Assembly: GCF_003719295.1 (NCBI RefSeq) | Contig: NZ_RFLW01000001.1 | Coordinates: 1,072,955-1,136,954, forward strand | Source of the DNA: Haliea alexandrii | Lineage (GTDB): Bacteria; Pseudomonadota; Gammaproteobacteria; Pseudomonadales; Halieaceae | Direction: 5' to 3' | DNA length: 64,000 nucleotides | Shown here: positions 22,796 to 30,326 of the stretch, in pieces | Layout: each line of letters begins with the position of its first letter | Position numbering within the stretch: the first letter of the stretch is position 1 | The notes under the pieces: model-generated | Told to the model about the DNA's origin: nothing | Database searches by the model: none | The model's input: the letters and a program-made list of their open reading frames with translations, nothing else | Translations under genes and position numbers: made by a program

Positions 22796-24223
22796 TCAGG
22801 CAAACAGCCCGTGCAGGTACCAGCGGCGCTCGCGACGTTCGTGAAACAGCCAGTAATACTGGCCGCCGTGACCCCGCGCAATGAAGTAGTCACGGCTGAC
22901 CGGCTGCTGCCACCAGTGGTCTTCAATGCGCTCGGGCCCGCCTACCAGCTGCAAACGTCCACCCCAGTACAGCTCGCCACCATGTCGGTGTGGTAGGGGT
23001 AATGGCTCGGGTAGCAGCCAGAAGGGCCGGTGGGTACCGGTTGGCGCATGGGTGGGCGCTTCGCCGGGTTCGGTCCCCACATGCAGGGCGAGCTCTGGCA
23101 AGTGTTCATCGCGACAGCCAATGGTGGCTATGGCCTGCAGCCCCAGCCGGCTGCGCAGCCGGTCCAGCAATGCATGCAATGGTTCGCGCTGGTTACGCGG
23201 GCTGAACAGATCGATGCCAACGCTGTGACCGGTGAGCAGCTCACGACATTCAAGCACCAGTCCTTCTATACCGGTGTGCAGCTTGAGCTGGTCCAGTTGC
23301 AGGCGGGTGAGCTGATACCAGGTCGCCCAGTCACTGTGTCGGCTGCTGCTGCGCACCTGCAGGTTCTGCGTTTGCCGATCCACAGCCAGCAGCTGCCAGT
23401 CGATGCGGCTGCTTTGCAACTGTGTCTGGCGCAGAAAACCGCACAGCGATTGCAGCAACTGCTCAATGGCGGGCAGGAGTTCTGCCGTGGTTTTGACTTC
23501 ATAACCAAACCAGTACTGGTCGCTGAACTGCTGTGGCGGTTGGTAGTCCGGCTCTAGGTCCGCTTCCCGGCCCGTTACCTGCCGCAGGTAGTGCACAAAA
23601 GCCTGGCCACAGCGGCGAGTGAGTGCCGCTTCAGGCAACGTGAGTATGTCGGCAAAGCGCCGCAGCCCGGCCCGCTCCAGCGCCGCCACGGCTTTGGGGA
23701 AGGTGTGCAGCAGCGCCAGAGGCAGGGTGCCAATGCGCTCCTGCCAGGCCTCCGGATGCTGTGTGTCGCAGCCATCGTCATGAAACGACAGCAGCCAGGC
23801 GGCTTTCGGCGTTGGGCCGAGGCCGGCGTCCACCCGGTAACCGCGGACCTGCAGGGTGCGCTGTATTCCACTGAGCAAGGTATTCAGCCCGCGGTGCAGG
23901 TTGAGGCAGCTGCCAATTTCCAGCTGCAGGCAATCTTCCTGCCAGGTGTAGAGGCGCGGGGTGATGCCGTAGGCCCAGCAGCACAGCTGCTGCAGACAAT
24001 GCTGTTCGCTGTTGCGGTTGCGGGCCAGCAGTTGCAGCGGGAGGTCTTGCGCCAGCGCGCGTACGCTGGCAGTGGCCATTCCGGCGCGCACTCCCAGGCT
24101 GCTGGCGCAGTCGTTGGCGCACACGACCCGTTGCTGCTCCAGCACTGCGACGGGCTGTGTCTCATCGAGCGTCTGGCACTGCAGCGGCAGCAGGGGAAAA
24201 CGCAGGCACAGCCAGAGGCTCAC
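22796..24223 (-). CDS. imuB: ImuB, Y-family polymerase-like mutagenesis protein
   Basis: The 475-residue protein begins SLWLCLRFPLLPLQCQTL and ends RDYFIARGHGGQYYWLFHER followed by RWYLHGLFA, both typical of ImuB. The middle has the Y-family polymerase fold, but the acidic catalytic motifs are not kept (LCLRFPLL and LQLEIGSCLNL in place of DxDxF and DE), as expected for ImuB. It acts as the clamp-binding hub with ImuA and DnaE2 in SOS translesion synthesis. GTG 24223 is the start; upstream residues are not family-like. A LexA box lies 55 bases upstream. imuA is 2.9 kb away rather than adjacent, and dnaE2 is not in the window. Confidence 0.92.
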   Translation of the reverse strand: MSLWLCLRFPLLPLQCQTLDETQPVAVLEQQRVVCANDCASSLGVRAGMATASVRALAQDLPLQLLARNRNSEQHCLQQLCCWAYGITPRLYTWQEDCLQLEIGSCLNLHRGLNTLLSGIQRTLQVRGYRVDAGLGPTPKAAWLLSFHDDGCDTQHPEAWQERIGTLPLALLHTFPKAVAALERAGLRRFADILTLPEAALTRRCGQAFVHYLRQVTGREADLEPDYQPPQQFSDQYWFGYEVKTTAELLPAIEQLLQSLCGFLRQTQLQSSRIDWQLLAVDRQTQNLQVRSSSRHSDWATWYQLTRLQLDQLKLHTGIEGLVLECRELLTGHSVGIDLFSPRNQREPLHALLDRLRSRLGLQAIATIGCRDEHLPELALHVGTEPGEAPTHAPTGTHRPFWLLPEPLPLPHRHGGELYWGGRLQLVGGPERIEDHWWQQPVSRDYFIARGHGGQYYWLFHERRERRWYLHGLFA

Positions 24224-24277
24224 GGAGCCCCCGGGCAAAAATGCAGAAACGGGAGGGGCAAATACCCCATCATAATA

Positions 24278-24293
24278 CTGTACATACATACAG
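24278..24293. promoter_or_regulatory. LexA box of imuB
   Basis: CTGTACATACATACAG is a perfect CTGT-N8-ACAG palindrome 55 bases upstream of the imuB start. On the minus strand a TACTGT -10 overlaps the box. The outer bases extend the symmetry (TACTGT...ACAGTA). The divergent DUF885 gene begins at 24425, so the same box could in principle affect it, although it is 130 bases away. Confidence 0.9.
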
Positions 24294-24424
24294 TATCGCG
24301 CAGGCTGTCCGTCTCTGTCCAGCCTGCGGCGTATTTGGCCTTTACCGCCAATTACGGCATCATTGCGCCATTTCCTGCGCCCGGTGGGCAGCGGGGACCC
24401 TTTTTTACTGCTATTGAGGTTGCA

Positions 24425-26305
24425 ATGATTTTACCGAATTACAAACTCGCCGTGTTACCCATGGCGCTTACCACGTTGCTGGTGGCCTGCTCGCGTGATG
24501 AAACGCCTGCGCCCACGCCTGCACCGGAAGCTGCCGAGGTTGTCGGCGCTGTTCAGGATGCCGTGCCTGAAGCGGCGGCAACAGCGGCGTTTCGCACCTA
24601 TCTTGAGGAAAACTATGCGGTGGATATGGCACGCCTGCCTTATACCGCGAGCTATCGTGGCATAAAGACCAACCACGACCAGTGGGATCCGGTAGCCGAA
24701 GCCTTCCTCAATGAAACCCTGGCCATCAACAAGGCCCGCTTGCAGCAGCTGGATGAGTTTGACCGCGCAGCGCTGGCGCCGGCGGAGCAACTCTCCTACG
24801 ACCTGTACAAACTGGACCTGGAGCGGCGCATCGATGCAGACCGCTTCCGTCATCACCAGTTTGTGATTGACCAATACCGAGGCCCCCACACCGAGGCGCC
24901 GAGCAGGCTGGTGAATATTCACCGCGTGACTGACCTCGCCGATGCCGAGGCCTATATCGGTCGCCTGAATAATATTGCCGGCTGGTTCGATGAAGTGATC
25001 GCGCAGATGGCCATCCGCACCGAGAAGAATCTGCTGCTCGCCGACTGGCAGTATCCACCGATTATTGAGGCGGCAGGCAACGTGATTCAGGGCGCGCCCT
25101 TCACGGAAGACGGCGGCGATTCCACGCTGTGGGCAGACTTCAACAGCAAAGTTGAGGCACTGGATATCACACCGGAAGAGCGCGAGCGCCTGCTGGCCGA
25201 AGCTCGCGAGGCCCTGCTGGGTTCTGTGCAGCCGGCTTACGAACGCCTGATTGAGGCAGTTGAAGCGCAAGCCGCGCTGGCCACCGGTGACGACGGCGTG
25301 TGGAAGTTCGCTGACGGTGAAGCCTTCTACGCCGAACGCTTGCGCTGGTTTACTACCACAGACCTGACTGCCGAGCAGGTACATGCTATTGGGTTGGAGG
25401 AAGTGGACCGCATCCACGACGCCATGCGCGAAGTGATGCAAGCGGTGGAGTTTGACGGTGACCTGCGCGAGTTCTTCGAGTTCATGCGCAATGATCCACA
25501 GTTCTACTACCCGAACACGGAGGCAGGCCGCGCGCAGTATCTGGCCGAGGCCGAAGCGGCGATCAATGCCATGTCCAAGCGCCTGCCCGAGCAGTTCGGT
25601 TTGCTGCCGCAGGCTGAGCTGGTGGTTAAACGGGTGGAGGCGTTCCGCGAGCGTTCGGCGGGCAAGGCTTTCTACAACGGCCCGCCGGCTGATGGTTCGC
25701 GCCCCGGCATTTATTACGCCAACCTGTACGATATGAACAGTATGCCGACCTATCAGCTGGAGGCTCTGGCCTATCACGAGGGGGTGCCGGGCCACCACAT
25801 GCAACGAGCCCTGTCAGTGGAGCTGGAAAGCCTGCCGGAATTCCAGCGCTATGCCAGCTTCACGGCCTTCACGGAAGGCTGGGCGCTGTACACGGAAGAG
25901 CTGGCCAGCGACATGGGTATGTACTCGGATGCCTATGCCGAGTTTGGCCGTTTGGCGATGGAACTCTGGCGCGCCTGTCGCCTGGTGGTGGATACCGGCC
26001 TGCACAGCAAAGGCTGGACACGTGAAGAGGCGATTGAGTATCTCGTCGAGAATACGCCGAACTCACGTTACGACTCCACCAAGGCGATTGAACGCTACAT
26101 TGCGATGCCGGGGCAGGCCACGGCCTACCTGATTGGCAAGCTGCGTATTATGGCACTGCGTGAGGAAGCCCGTACGGCACTGGGTGAGCAGTTTGATGTG
26201 CGTGCCTTCCATGACGAGGTGCTCAGGCATGGCCCGGTACCCCTGTCTATTCTGGAGCAGAACATAGACCGGCTGGTTGCCAATACCCTGGCGACCAACG
26301 GTTGA
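24425..26305 (+). CDS. DUF885 family lipoprotein (putative metallopeptidase)
   Basis: The 626-residue protein starts with a lipoprotein signal (LTTLLVACS). The DUF885 domain covers nearly all the rest, with the Zn-type motif YHEGVPGHHMQ at about residues 450-459, then FTEGWALYTEELA with a third ligand Glu and DMGMYSD. Family members are thought to be M2/M3-like peptidases (H-E-x-x-x-x-H form). It would act on peptides in the periplasm. The long ORF that extends upstream to 23591 is excluded: it reads through imuB on the opposite strand and has no signal peptide. Confidence 0.85.
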   Translation: MILPNYKLAVLPMALTTLLVACSRDETPAPTPAPEAAEVVGAVQDAVPEAAATAAFRTYLEENYAVDMARLPYTASYRGIKTNHDQWDPVAEAFLNETLAINKARLQQLDEFDRAALAPAEQLSYDLYKLDLERRIDADRFRHHQFVIDQYRGPHTEAPSRLVNIHRVTDLADAEAYIGRLNNIAGWFDEVIAQMAIRTEKNLLLADWQYPPIIEAAGNVIQGAPFTEDGGDSTLWADFNSKVEALDITPEERERLLAEAREALLGSVQPAYERLIEAVEAQAALATGDDGVWKFADGEAFYAERLRWFTTTDLTAEQVHAIGLEEVDRIHDAMREVMQAVEFDGDLREFFEFMRNDPQFYYPNTEAGRAQYLAEAEAAINAMSKRLPEQFGLLPQAELVVKRVEAFRERSAGKAFYNGPPADGSRPGIYYANLYDMNSMPTYQLEALAYHEGVPGHHMQRALSVELESLPEFQRYASFTAFTEGWALYTEELASDMGMYSDAYAEFGRLAMELWRACRLVVDTGLHSKGWTREEAIEYLVENTPNSRYDSTKAIERYIAMPGQATAYLIGKLRIMALREEARTALGEQFDVRAFHDEVLRHGPVPLSILEQNIDRLVANTLATNG

Positions 26306-26320
26306 TTTCAGGTCGATAAT

Positions 26321-26348
26321 GCCGGCGTCGTTCAGACGCCGGCGTTTT
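26321..26348. terminator. Bidirectional-looking terminator hairpin
   Basis: GCCGGCGTC (26321-26329), a five-base loop GTTCA, then GACGCCGGC (26335-26343), followed by GTTTT. The nine-pair GC-rich stem lies 15 bases after the DUF885 stop and includes the last codons of the opposing DUF2788 gene. The T-run supports rho-independent termination on the plus strand. The minus strand has no comparable T-run. Confidence 0.75.
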
Positions 26349-26538
26349 CCAGCAGCCAGGTGATGATGACCTTGATCAGGAAGCCGAAAATCCCCATCGC
26401 CAGGCCCACATAGAGCATGATGGTGCCGAATTTGCCGGCATTACTGCGCTTCGCCAGGTCCCAGACGATAAAAACCATGAACGTGATCAACGCGCCCACG
26501 CCCAGGGTGACGCCGTAGTCGCTCAACCATTGGTCCAC
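26332..26538 (-). CDS. DUF2788 family membrane protein
   Basis: The 68-residue protein has two helices (YGVTLGVGALITFMVFIVWD and GTIMLYVGLAMGIFGFLIKV) separated by the conserved short loop LAKRSNAGKFG, matching DUF2788. Size and layout agree with the family. It is an inner-membrane protein of unknown role. The 3' end falls inside the terminator hairpin. It follows the OsmC gene by 47 bases on the same strand. Confidence 0.85.
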   Translation of the reverse strand: MDQWLSDYGVTLGVGALITFMVFIVWDLAKRSNAGKFGTIMLYVGLAMGIFGFLIKVIITWLLENAGV

Positions 26539-26585
26539 AGTACGCTACTCGCTATGCGTTACGTAAAAGCGGGCGCGATGTGTGT

Positions 26586-27023
26586 TCAAGCGGCGGTGTC
26601 GACGCTGGCGTGCAAATGCATGTTGCTGTTCAGTGAGTTGCTGACCAGGCAGTTCGCCTCCGCTTTTTCCAGCAATTGTTTCGCTCGCTCGGTATCGGTG
26701 CCTGCGGGCACGCTGAGCTTTGCCGTTACGGTAATGTCGGTAAAGCGTGTGACGCGGTCAATACGATCCAGCGTACCCTCGGCGCTGCACTGCAGCTCCA
26801 CCCAGTCCAGCTTGGAGGCGCGGGCAATGGCGCGAAAGGTGAAGATGAAGCAGTCGGTCACGGCACCTACCAGCAGGGCTTCGGGTGACCAGTTGCCGCC
26901 CGGCCCACCAAACTCTTTGGGGGGTGCCGTTTCCAGCGCCGGAATATCTTCGCCGGACAGTGATACGGTGCCTTCAGCCGTCGCTGTGGCGGCAACCTGA
27001 TAGTGGTGAGGGAATTCCTGCAT
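26586..27023 (-). CDS. OsmC family peroxide-reducing-type protein
   Basis: The 145-residue protein has the OsmC/YhfA layout: HHYQVAATATAEGTVSLSGE, an EF-G-G-P-G-G-N-W-S-P-E-ALLVGAV-DC motif with the redox Cys, and a second Cys in EANCLVSNSLN. The two cysteines reduce organic hydroperoxides in OsmC/Ohr proteins. I start at ATG 27023; nine earlier residues have no family match. The gene lies between DUF2788 and imuA on the minus strand, 104 bases downstream of the stop of imuA. Confidence 0.85.
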   Translation of the reverse strand: MQEFPHHYQVAATATAEGTVSLSGEDIPALETAPPKEFGGPGGNWSPEALLVGAVTDCFIFTFRAIARASKLDWVELQCSAEGTLDRIDRVTRFTDITVTAKLSVPAGTDTERAKQLLEKAEANCLVSNSLNSNMHLHASVDTAA

Positions 27024-27126
27024 CTGTGTTCTCCGTGGCAAGGCCGGCACGAATGATACCGGTATAGTGGCTCATGCACAGTGCCCTATGCTAGCCGCCA
27101 GCCTGCCGGGAAACAATTGACCTGAC

Positions 27127-27855
27127 TCAACCGGCGCTCATTGCGCTGCTGCTCGCCACGGTGGCAGGCCAGACAGGCAGCTCCCACAACTGCGGCTGGT
27201 GGGGCAGCTCATCGCTGGGGGACAGGTTGACATCCACCTGCTGCTGACCACCGCGCTGTTTCAGAATATGAACCTTGCGGTATTCCCGCATTTGCAGGCG
27301 CAGGCCGACCGGTGAGCTCTCTGCGGCTGCCTGCTGTGAACGGAACAGTACGCACAGGCTGTCGCTGTCGGCCGCCGCCAGCTGCAGTTTGCGCAGTTCG
27401 CTGTAGCGATACTGGCCGTTTCCCAGCCAGCTGAAGACGGCGCTGCAGGTGCTGCTGCGCAAGGCCTGCTCAATGCTCCAGAGCAGGTCTTCGCGGCTGC
27501 GGGGGTGCACCAGCAATACCTGCTGTGTATCGATGCCCCGGGCAGCCAGCAGCGGTGCATAAGGCGTCCAGGGCGGTGCAATAAAGGCCTGCCAGCGACC
27601 CTGTGCGCTGAGCCGTTCCATGGCGGGAAGAAACAGACCCATGGCGCCCATGCCGGAGCTGTCGCTGAGCACTTCAACGGCAGTGGCGTCTGGCCAGCCA
27701 CCTTGTTGCAGCGCGTCATCCAGCGCCCGGTAACCGCTTTTCAGGCCACCGCCGTGGGCATCGCTGTTGGCCGACAGCGGCAACCCGCCAAAGTGGCGGC
27801 TGCGTCCGCGCCAGGTGTCGCGGCGAAGAATAACCTGTTCCAGAGCTTCGTTCAT
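27127..27855 (-). CDS. imuA: ImuA, SOS mutagenesis accessory protein
   Basis: The 242-residue protein is a RecA-like ImuA: LKSGYRALDDALQQGGWPDA, then TAVEVLSDSSGMGAMGLFLP where active ATPases would have a P-loop (changed here, as usual in ImuA), WTPYAPLLAARGIDTQQVLL and a C-terminal LWELPVWP motif. It promotes DNA binding of the ImuA/ImuB/DnaE2 mutasome. A perfect LexA box is 28 bases upstream. In most gammaproteobacteria imuA directly precedes imuB in one operon; here 2.9 kb of other genes separate them. Confidence 0.9.
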   Translation of the reverse strand: MNEALEQVILRRDTWRGRSRHFGGLPLSANSDAHGGGLKSGYRALDDALQQGGWPDATAVEVLSDSSGMGAMGLFLPAMERLSAQGRWQAFIAPPWTPYAPLLAARGIDTQQVLLVHPRSREDLLWSIEQALRSSTCSAVFSWLGNGQYRYSELRKLQLAAADSDSLCVLFRSQQAAAESSPVGLRLQMREYRKVHILKQRGGQQQVDVNLSPSDELPHQPQLWELPVWPATVASSSAMSAG

Positions 27856-27882
27856 GATGGCTTGCCTCCGAAGATTTTCAAA

Positions 27883-27898
27883 CTGTATGGATATACAG
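27883..27898. promoter_or_regulatory. LexA box of imuA
   Basis: CTGTATGGATATACAG is a perfect CTGT-N8-ACAG element 28 bases upstream of the imuA start. On the minus strand, TTGCATTCC is followed 17 bases after TTGCAT by TACTGT, the same layout as the intI promoter (TTGCATTCC, 16 bases, TACTGT). The -10 overlaps the operator so LexA would block polymerase. Confidence 0.9.
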
Positions 27899-27993
27899 TA
27901 GTTGCCCGCCAGAGGGAATGCAAGCGAATCTGTTGACCTGCTGCAGAGTGCCCAGTAAATCTGCCTGCCTGGGCGACAGGTTGCTGCGAGGTG

Positions 27994-29007
27994 CTATTGC
28001 CGACGCCAGGCGGAGGGCGACAGGCCAAACCAGCGACGGAAAGCGCGGCCGAAATTGGCCTGCTCCCGGTAGCCGAGAATCTCCGCCACATCGGCCACGG
28101 TGTAGCGTGCGTCGCGCAACAGTTCTGCGGCGTGGCGTTGGCGCAGCTGGTCCAGCGTACCGCGATAACTGCCACCGTCGTGTTGCAGGCGGCGTATCAG
28201 GGTTCGCGGTGTGAGGTGCAGCTGTGCGGCCAGTTGCTCCAGTGTGGGTGGCGGGGCCGGCGTCAGGCGGCTGGCATCGAAATGGCTGCGCAGCAGCATC
28301 TGTACCCGCTGCGGGATACTCATCTGGTCGGCCCTGCTGGCGAGAATGTCGCGACAGCGCGCCAGGTTGCTGCGGTACACCGCTTCGTCGTGCAGCGGTG
28401 AAGGCAGGGCCAGCCAGCTGGCCGGTATCGAGAGTGCCGCGATGGGCGCTGCAAACGCCACCCGCGCCGTATAGCAGGCCGCGAGCGCCTCTGCAGCCGG
28501 CGGGGCGGGGCCACTGAAGGCCAGCGTTATGTTTGCGCCCACTGGGTGGCCGAGAATGACCCCGAGCAGTGATTCCAGTACTTTGAACACTATCGCTTCA
28601 ATCCAGTGGGCAAACAGTGCGTCACCGGTCGCATCCTGCATGGTGAGCAGAAAGCGATCGGCGCGCGTTTCGGTGGCCACTGTGACGGTGGTCAGGCGCA
28701 CAGCGGTAAAGCCCGCCATGACCTCCAGTGCCGCCCCCAGGGTGGGAGCGCTCAGTGCGGCGAAGCCCAGCGGCCCGTGTGCCGCCATGTTGAACTGCGC
28801 GCCCAGTTCCGCAGGCCAGCTGGATTGGGCCTGCTCGCGGTCAAAGTTGCGAAACAGGCTCGCCAGAACCTGCCAGTCCAGGTAATCCTCGCGCGCCAGC
28901 TGAGCGGCGCTGAGGCCGGTACCGGCCAGCAACGCAGATGGCGAGCAGCGGTTGGAGTGCAGCAGCAGGCGGGCGTAAGTGGCTGAAACATTCAGGGCGG
29001 GGGTCAT
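27994..29007 (-). CDS. AraC-family regulator, divergent from alkB
   Basis: The 337-residue protein has an N-terminal ligand domain of the AraC-like (Arabinose_bd/OruR-type) class, with AAHGPLGFAALSAPTLGAAL at about 75-95, and a C-terminal double helix-turn-helix: TLEQLAAQLHLTPRTLIRRL and VADVAEILGYREQANFGRAF, ending RWFGLSPSAWRRQ. Such regulators respond to hydrophobic compounds or amino acids. ATG 29007 is chosen as it is near the promoter; the 14-residue extension crosses the operator. It is divergent from alkB with a direct repeat between, so it probably activates alkB. Confidence 0.85.
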   Translation of the reverse strand: MTPALNVSATYARLLLHSNRCSPSALLAGTGLSAAQLAREDYLDWQVLASLFRNFDREQAQSSWPAELGAQFNMAAHGPLGFAALSAPTLGAALEVMAGFTAVRLTTVTVATETRADRFLLTMQDATGDALFAHWIEAIVFKVLESLLGVILGHPVGANITLAFSGPAPPAAEALAACYTARVAFAAPIAALSIPASWLALPSPLHDEAVYRSNLARCRDILASRADQMSIPQRVQMLLRSHFDASRLTPAPPPTLEQLAAQLHLTPRTLIRRLQHDGGSYRGTLDQLRQRHAAELLRDARYTVADVAEILGYREQANFGRAFRRWFGLSPSAWRRQ

Positions 29008-29021
29008 CGTGCACCACAAGA

Positions 29022-29056
29022 TGTCATTAGATGACCAATAGTATGTCATTTAATGA
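29022..29056. promoter_or_regulatory. Direct-repeat operator between araC-type gene and alkB
   Basis: TGTCATTAGATGA (29022-29034) and TGTCATTTAATGA (29044-29056) differ at only two of 13 positions and start 22 bases apart, two helical turns. This is the typical binding layout of an AraC-type dimer. A possible alkB -10, TACACT (29082-29087), places the second repeat next to the -35 region, as for a class II activator. The repeat lies just upstream of the regulator start, so it may also autoregulate. Confidence 0.78.
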
Positions 29057-29114
29057 AAGTGTGCCCGTCAGGTTCTCACTCTACACTGCGCCAAAATAAC
29101 ATGAGGACTGTGCA

Positions 29115-30326
29115 ATGAGCGTTACCTACCGCCTGGATCACCCCGACCAGGGCCTGATCGAATACACCGACCACAAGCGTTACCTGTGGATGTCGTCCCT
29201 GTTTATGCCGCTGTTTCCCCTGCTCGGTATTGGCCTGTACTTCCACTGGGGATCGCAATGGCTGCTGTTGGTGCCGTTGCTGTTTTCCTATCTGGTGATC
29301 CCCGTGCTCGACTATGCATTGGGCTCCGACACCAACAATCCGCCGGAAGACATCGTGCCCCAGCTGGAAGCCGACCGTTACTACCGGCTGTTGACCTGGT
29401 TCACCGTTCCCATGCACTTTGTGGTGCTCATAGCTATCGCCGGGTTTGTGGGTACCCAGGATCTCAGCGTCTGGTCGATTATCGTCATGGCCATTACGGC
29501 GGGCAGCTACAGCGGCCTGGGGATCAACACCGCCCACGAGCTGGGCCACAAGAAGCCGGAGTTCGAACGCCTGCTGGCCAAGATCGTGTTGGCCGTGCCG
29601 GCCTACGGGCATTTCTGCATCGAGCACAACCGGGGCCACCATCGCGATGTGGCCACGCCCGAAGATCCCGCCAGCTCACGTATGGGTGAATCCATCTATC
29701 GCTTTGTCTGGCGCGAAATTCCTGGTGCCTTCCATCGTGGCTGGGCGGTAGAGAGCGAACGCCTGCAGCGCCTGGGCAAAAGCCCCTGGAGCCTGCACAA
29801 CGCTATTCTGCAGTCCTTCGCTATCAGCCTCGTAGTGCAGGGTGGCCTGATTCTGGCGTTTGGCTGGGTGATGGTGCCCTTCCTGGCCCTGCACAACTTC
29901 TGGGCCTGGTTCCAGCTGACCAGCGCCAACTACATTGAGCATTACGGCCTGTTGCGGCAGCGTGAGGCCAACGGCCGCTATGAGCGCTGCCAGCCACACC
30001 ACAGCTGGAACGCGAACTACATTTTCAGCAATATTGTGCTGTTTCACCTTGAGCGCCACTCCGATCACCACGCCAACCCCACCCGGCGCTACCAGAGCCT
30101 GCGCAATTTCGATGATATTCCGGAGCTGCCCAACGGCTACTACGGCATGTACCTGCTGGCCTATGTGCCGTGGCTCTGGTATCGAGTGATGGACCCGCGC
30201 CTGCTGGCTCTGCCACACATCCGCGGCGATCTGGGCAAAGTCAATATCGACCCCCGCAAACGGGCGGCCATCGAGGCGCGTTATGGCAGGGTGTCTGGCG
30301 CCACAGGTGACGTGCCCTCTGGCTGA
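29115..30326 (+). CDS. alkB: Alkane 1-monooxygenase (membrane di-iron)
   Basis: The 403-residue protein has six membrane helices and all AlkB histidine boxes: HELGHK (141-146), EHNRGHH (170-176) and LERHSDHHA (312-320), plus NYIEHYG (272-278). It hydroxylates terminal carbons of medium-chain alkanes using rubredoxin. Length fits the family. No rubredoxin or rubredoxin reductase gene is adjacent. It is preceded by the direct-repeat operator of the divergent AraC regulator. Its last 46 bases overlap, tail to tail, with the antiporter gene on the other strand. Confidence 0.96.
   Translation: MSVTYRLDHPDQGLIEYTDHKRYLWMSSLFMPLFPLLGIGLYFHWGSQWLLLVPLLFSYLVIPVLDYALGSDTNNPPEDIVPQLEADRYYRLLTWFTVPMHFVVLIAIAGFVGTQDLSVWSIIVMAITAGSYSGLGINTAHELGHKKPEFERLLAKIVLAVPAYGHFCIEHNRGHHRDVATPEDPASSRMGESIYRFVWREIPGAFHRGWAVESERLQRLGKSPWSLHNAILQSFAISLVVQGGLILAFGWVMVPFLALHNFWAWFQLTSANYIEHYGLLRQREANGRYERCQPHHSWNANYIFSNIVLFHLERHSDHHANPTRRYQSLRNFDDIPELPNGYYGMYLLAYVPWLWYRVMDPRLLALPHIRGDLGKVNIDPRKRAAIEARYGRVSGATGDVPSG

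Noticed and set aside
23591-24424. Long plus-strand extension of the DUF885 gene to 904 residues
   Set aside because: The added 278 residues lie on the opposite strand of imuB, have no family pattern, and would bury the real lipoprotein signal peptide at 24425.
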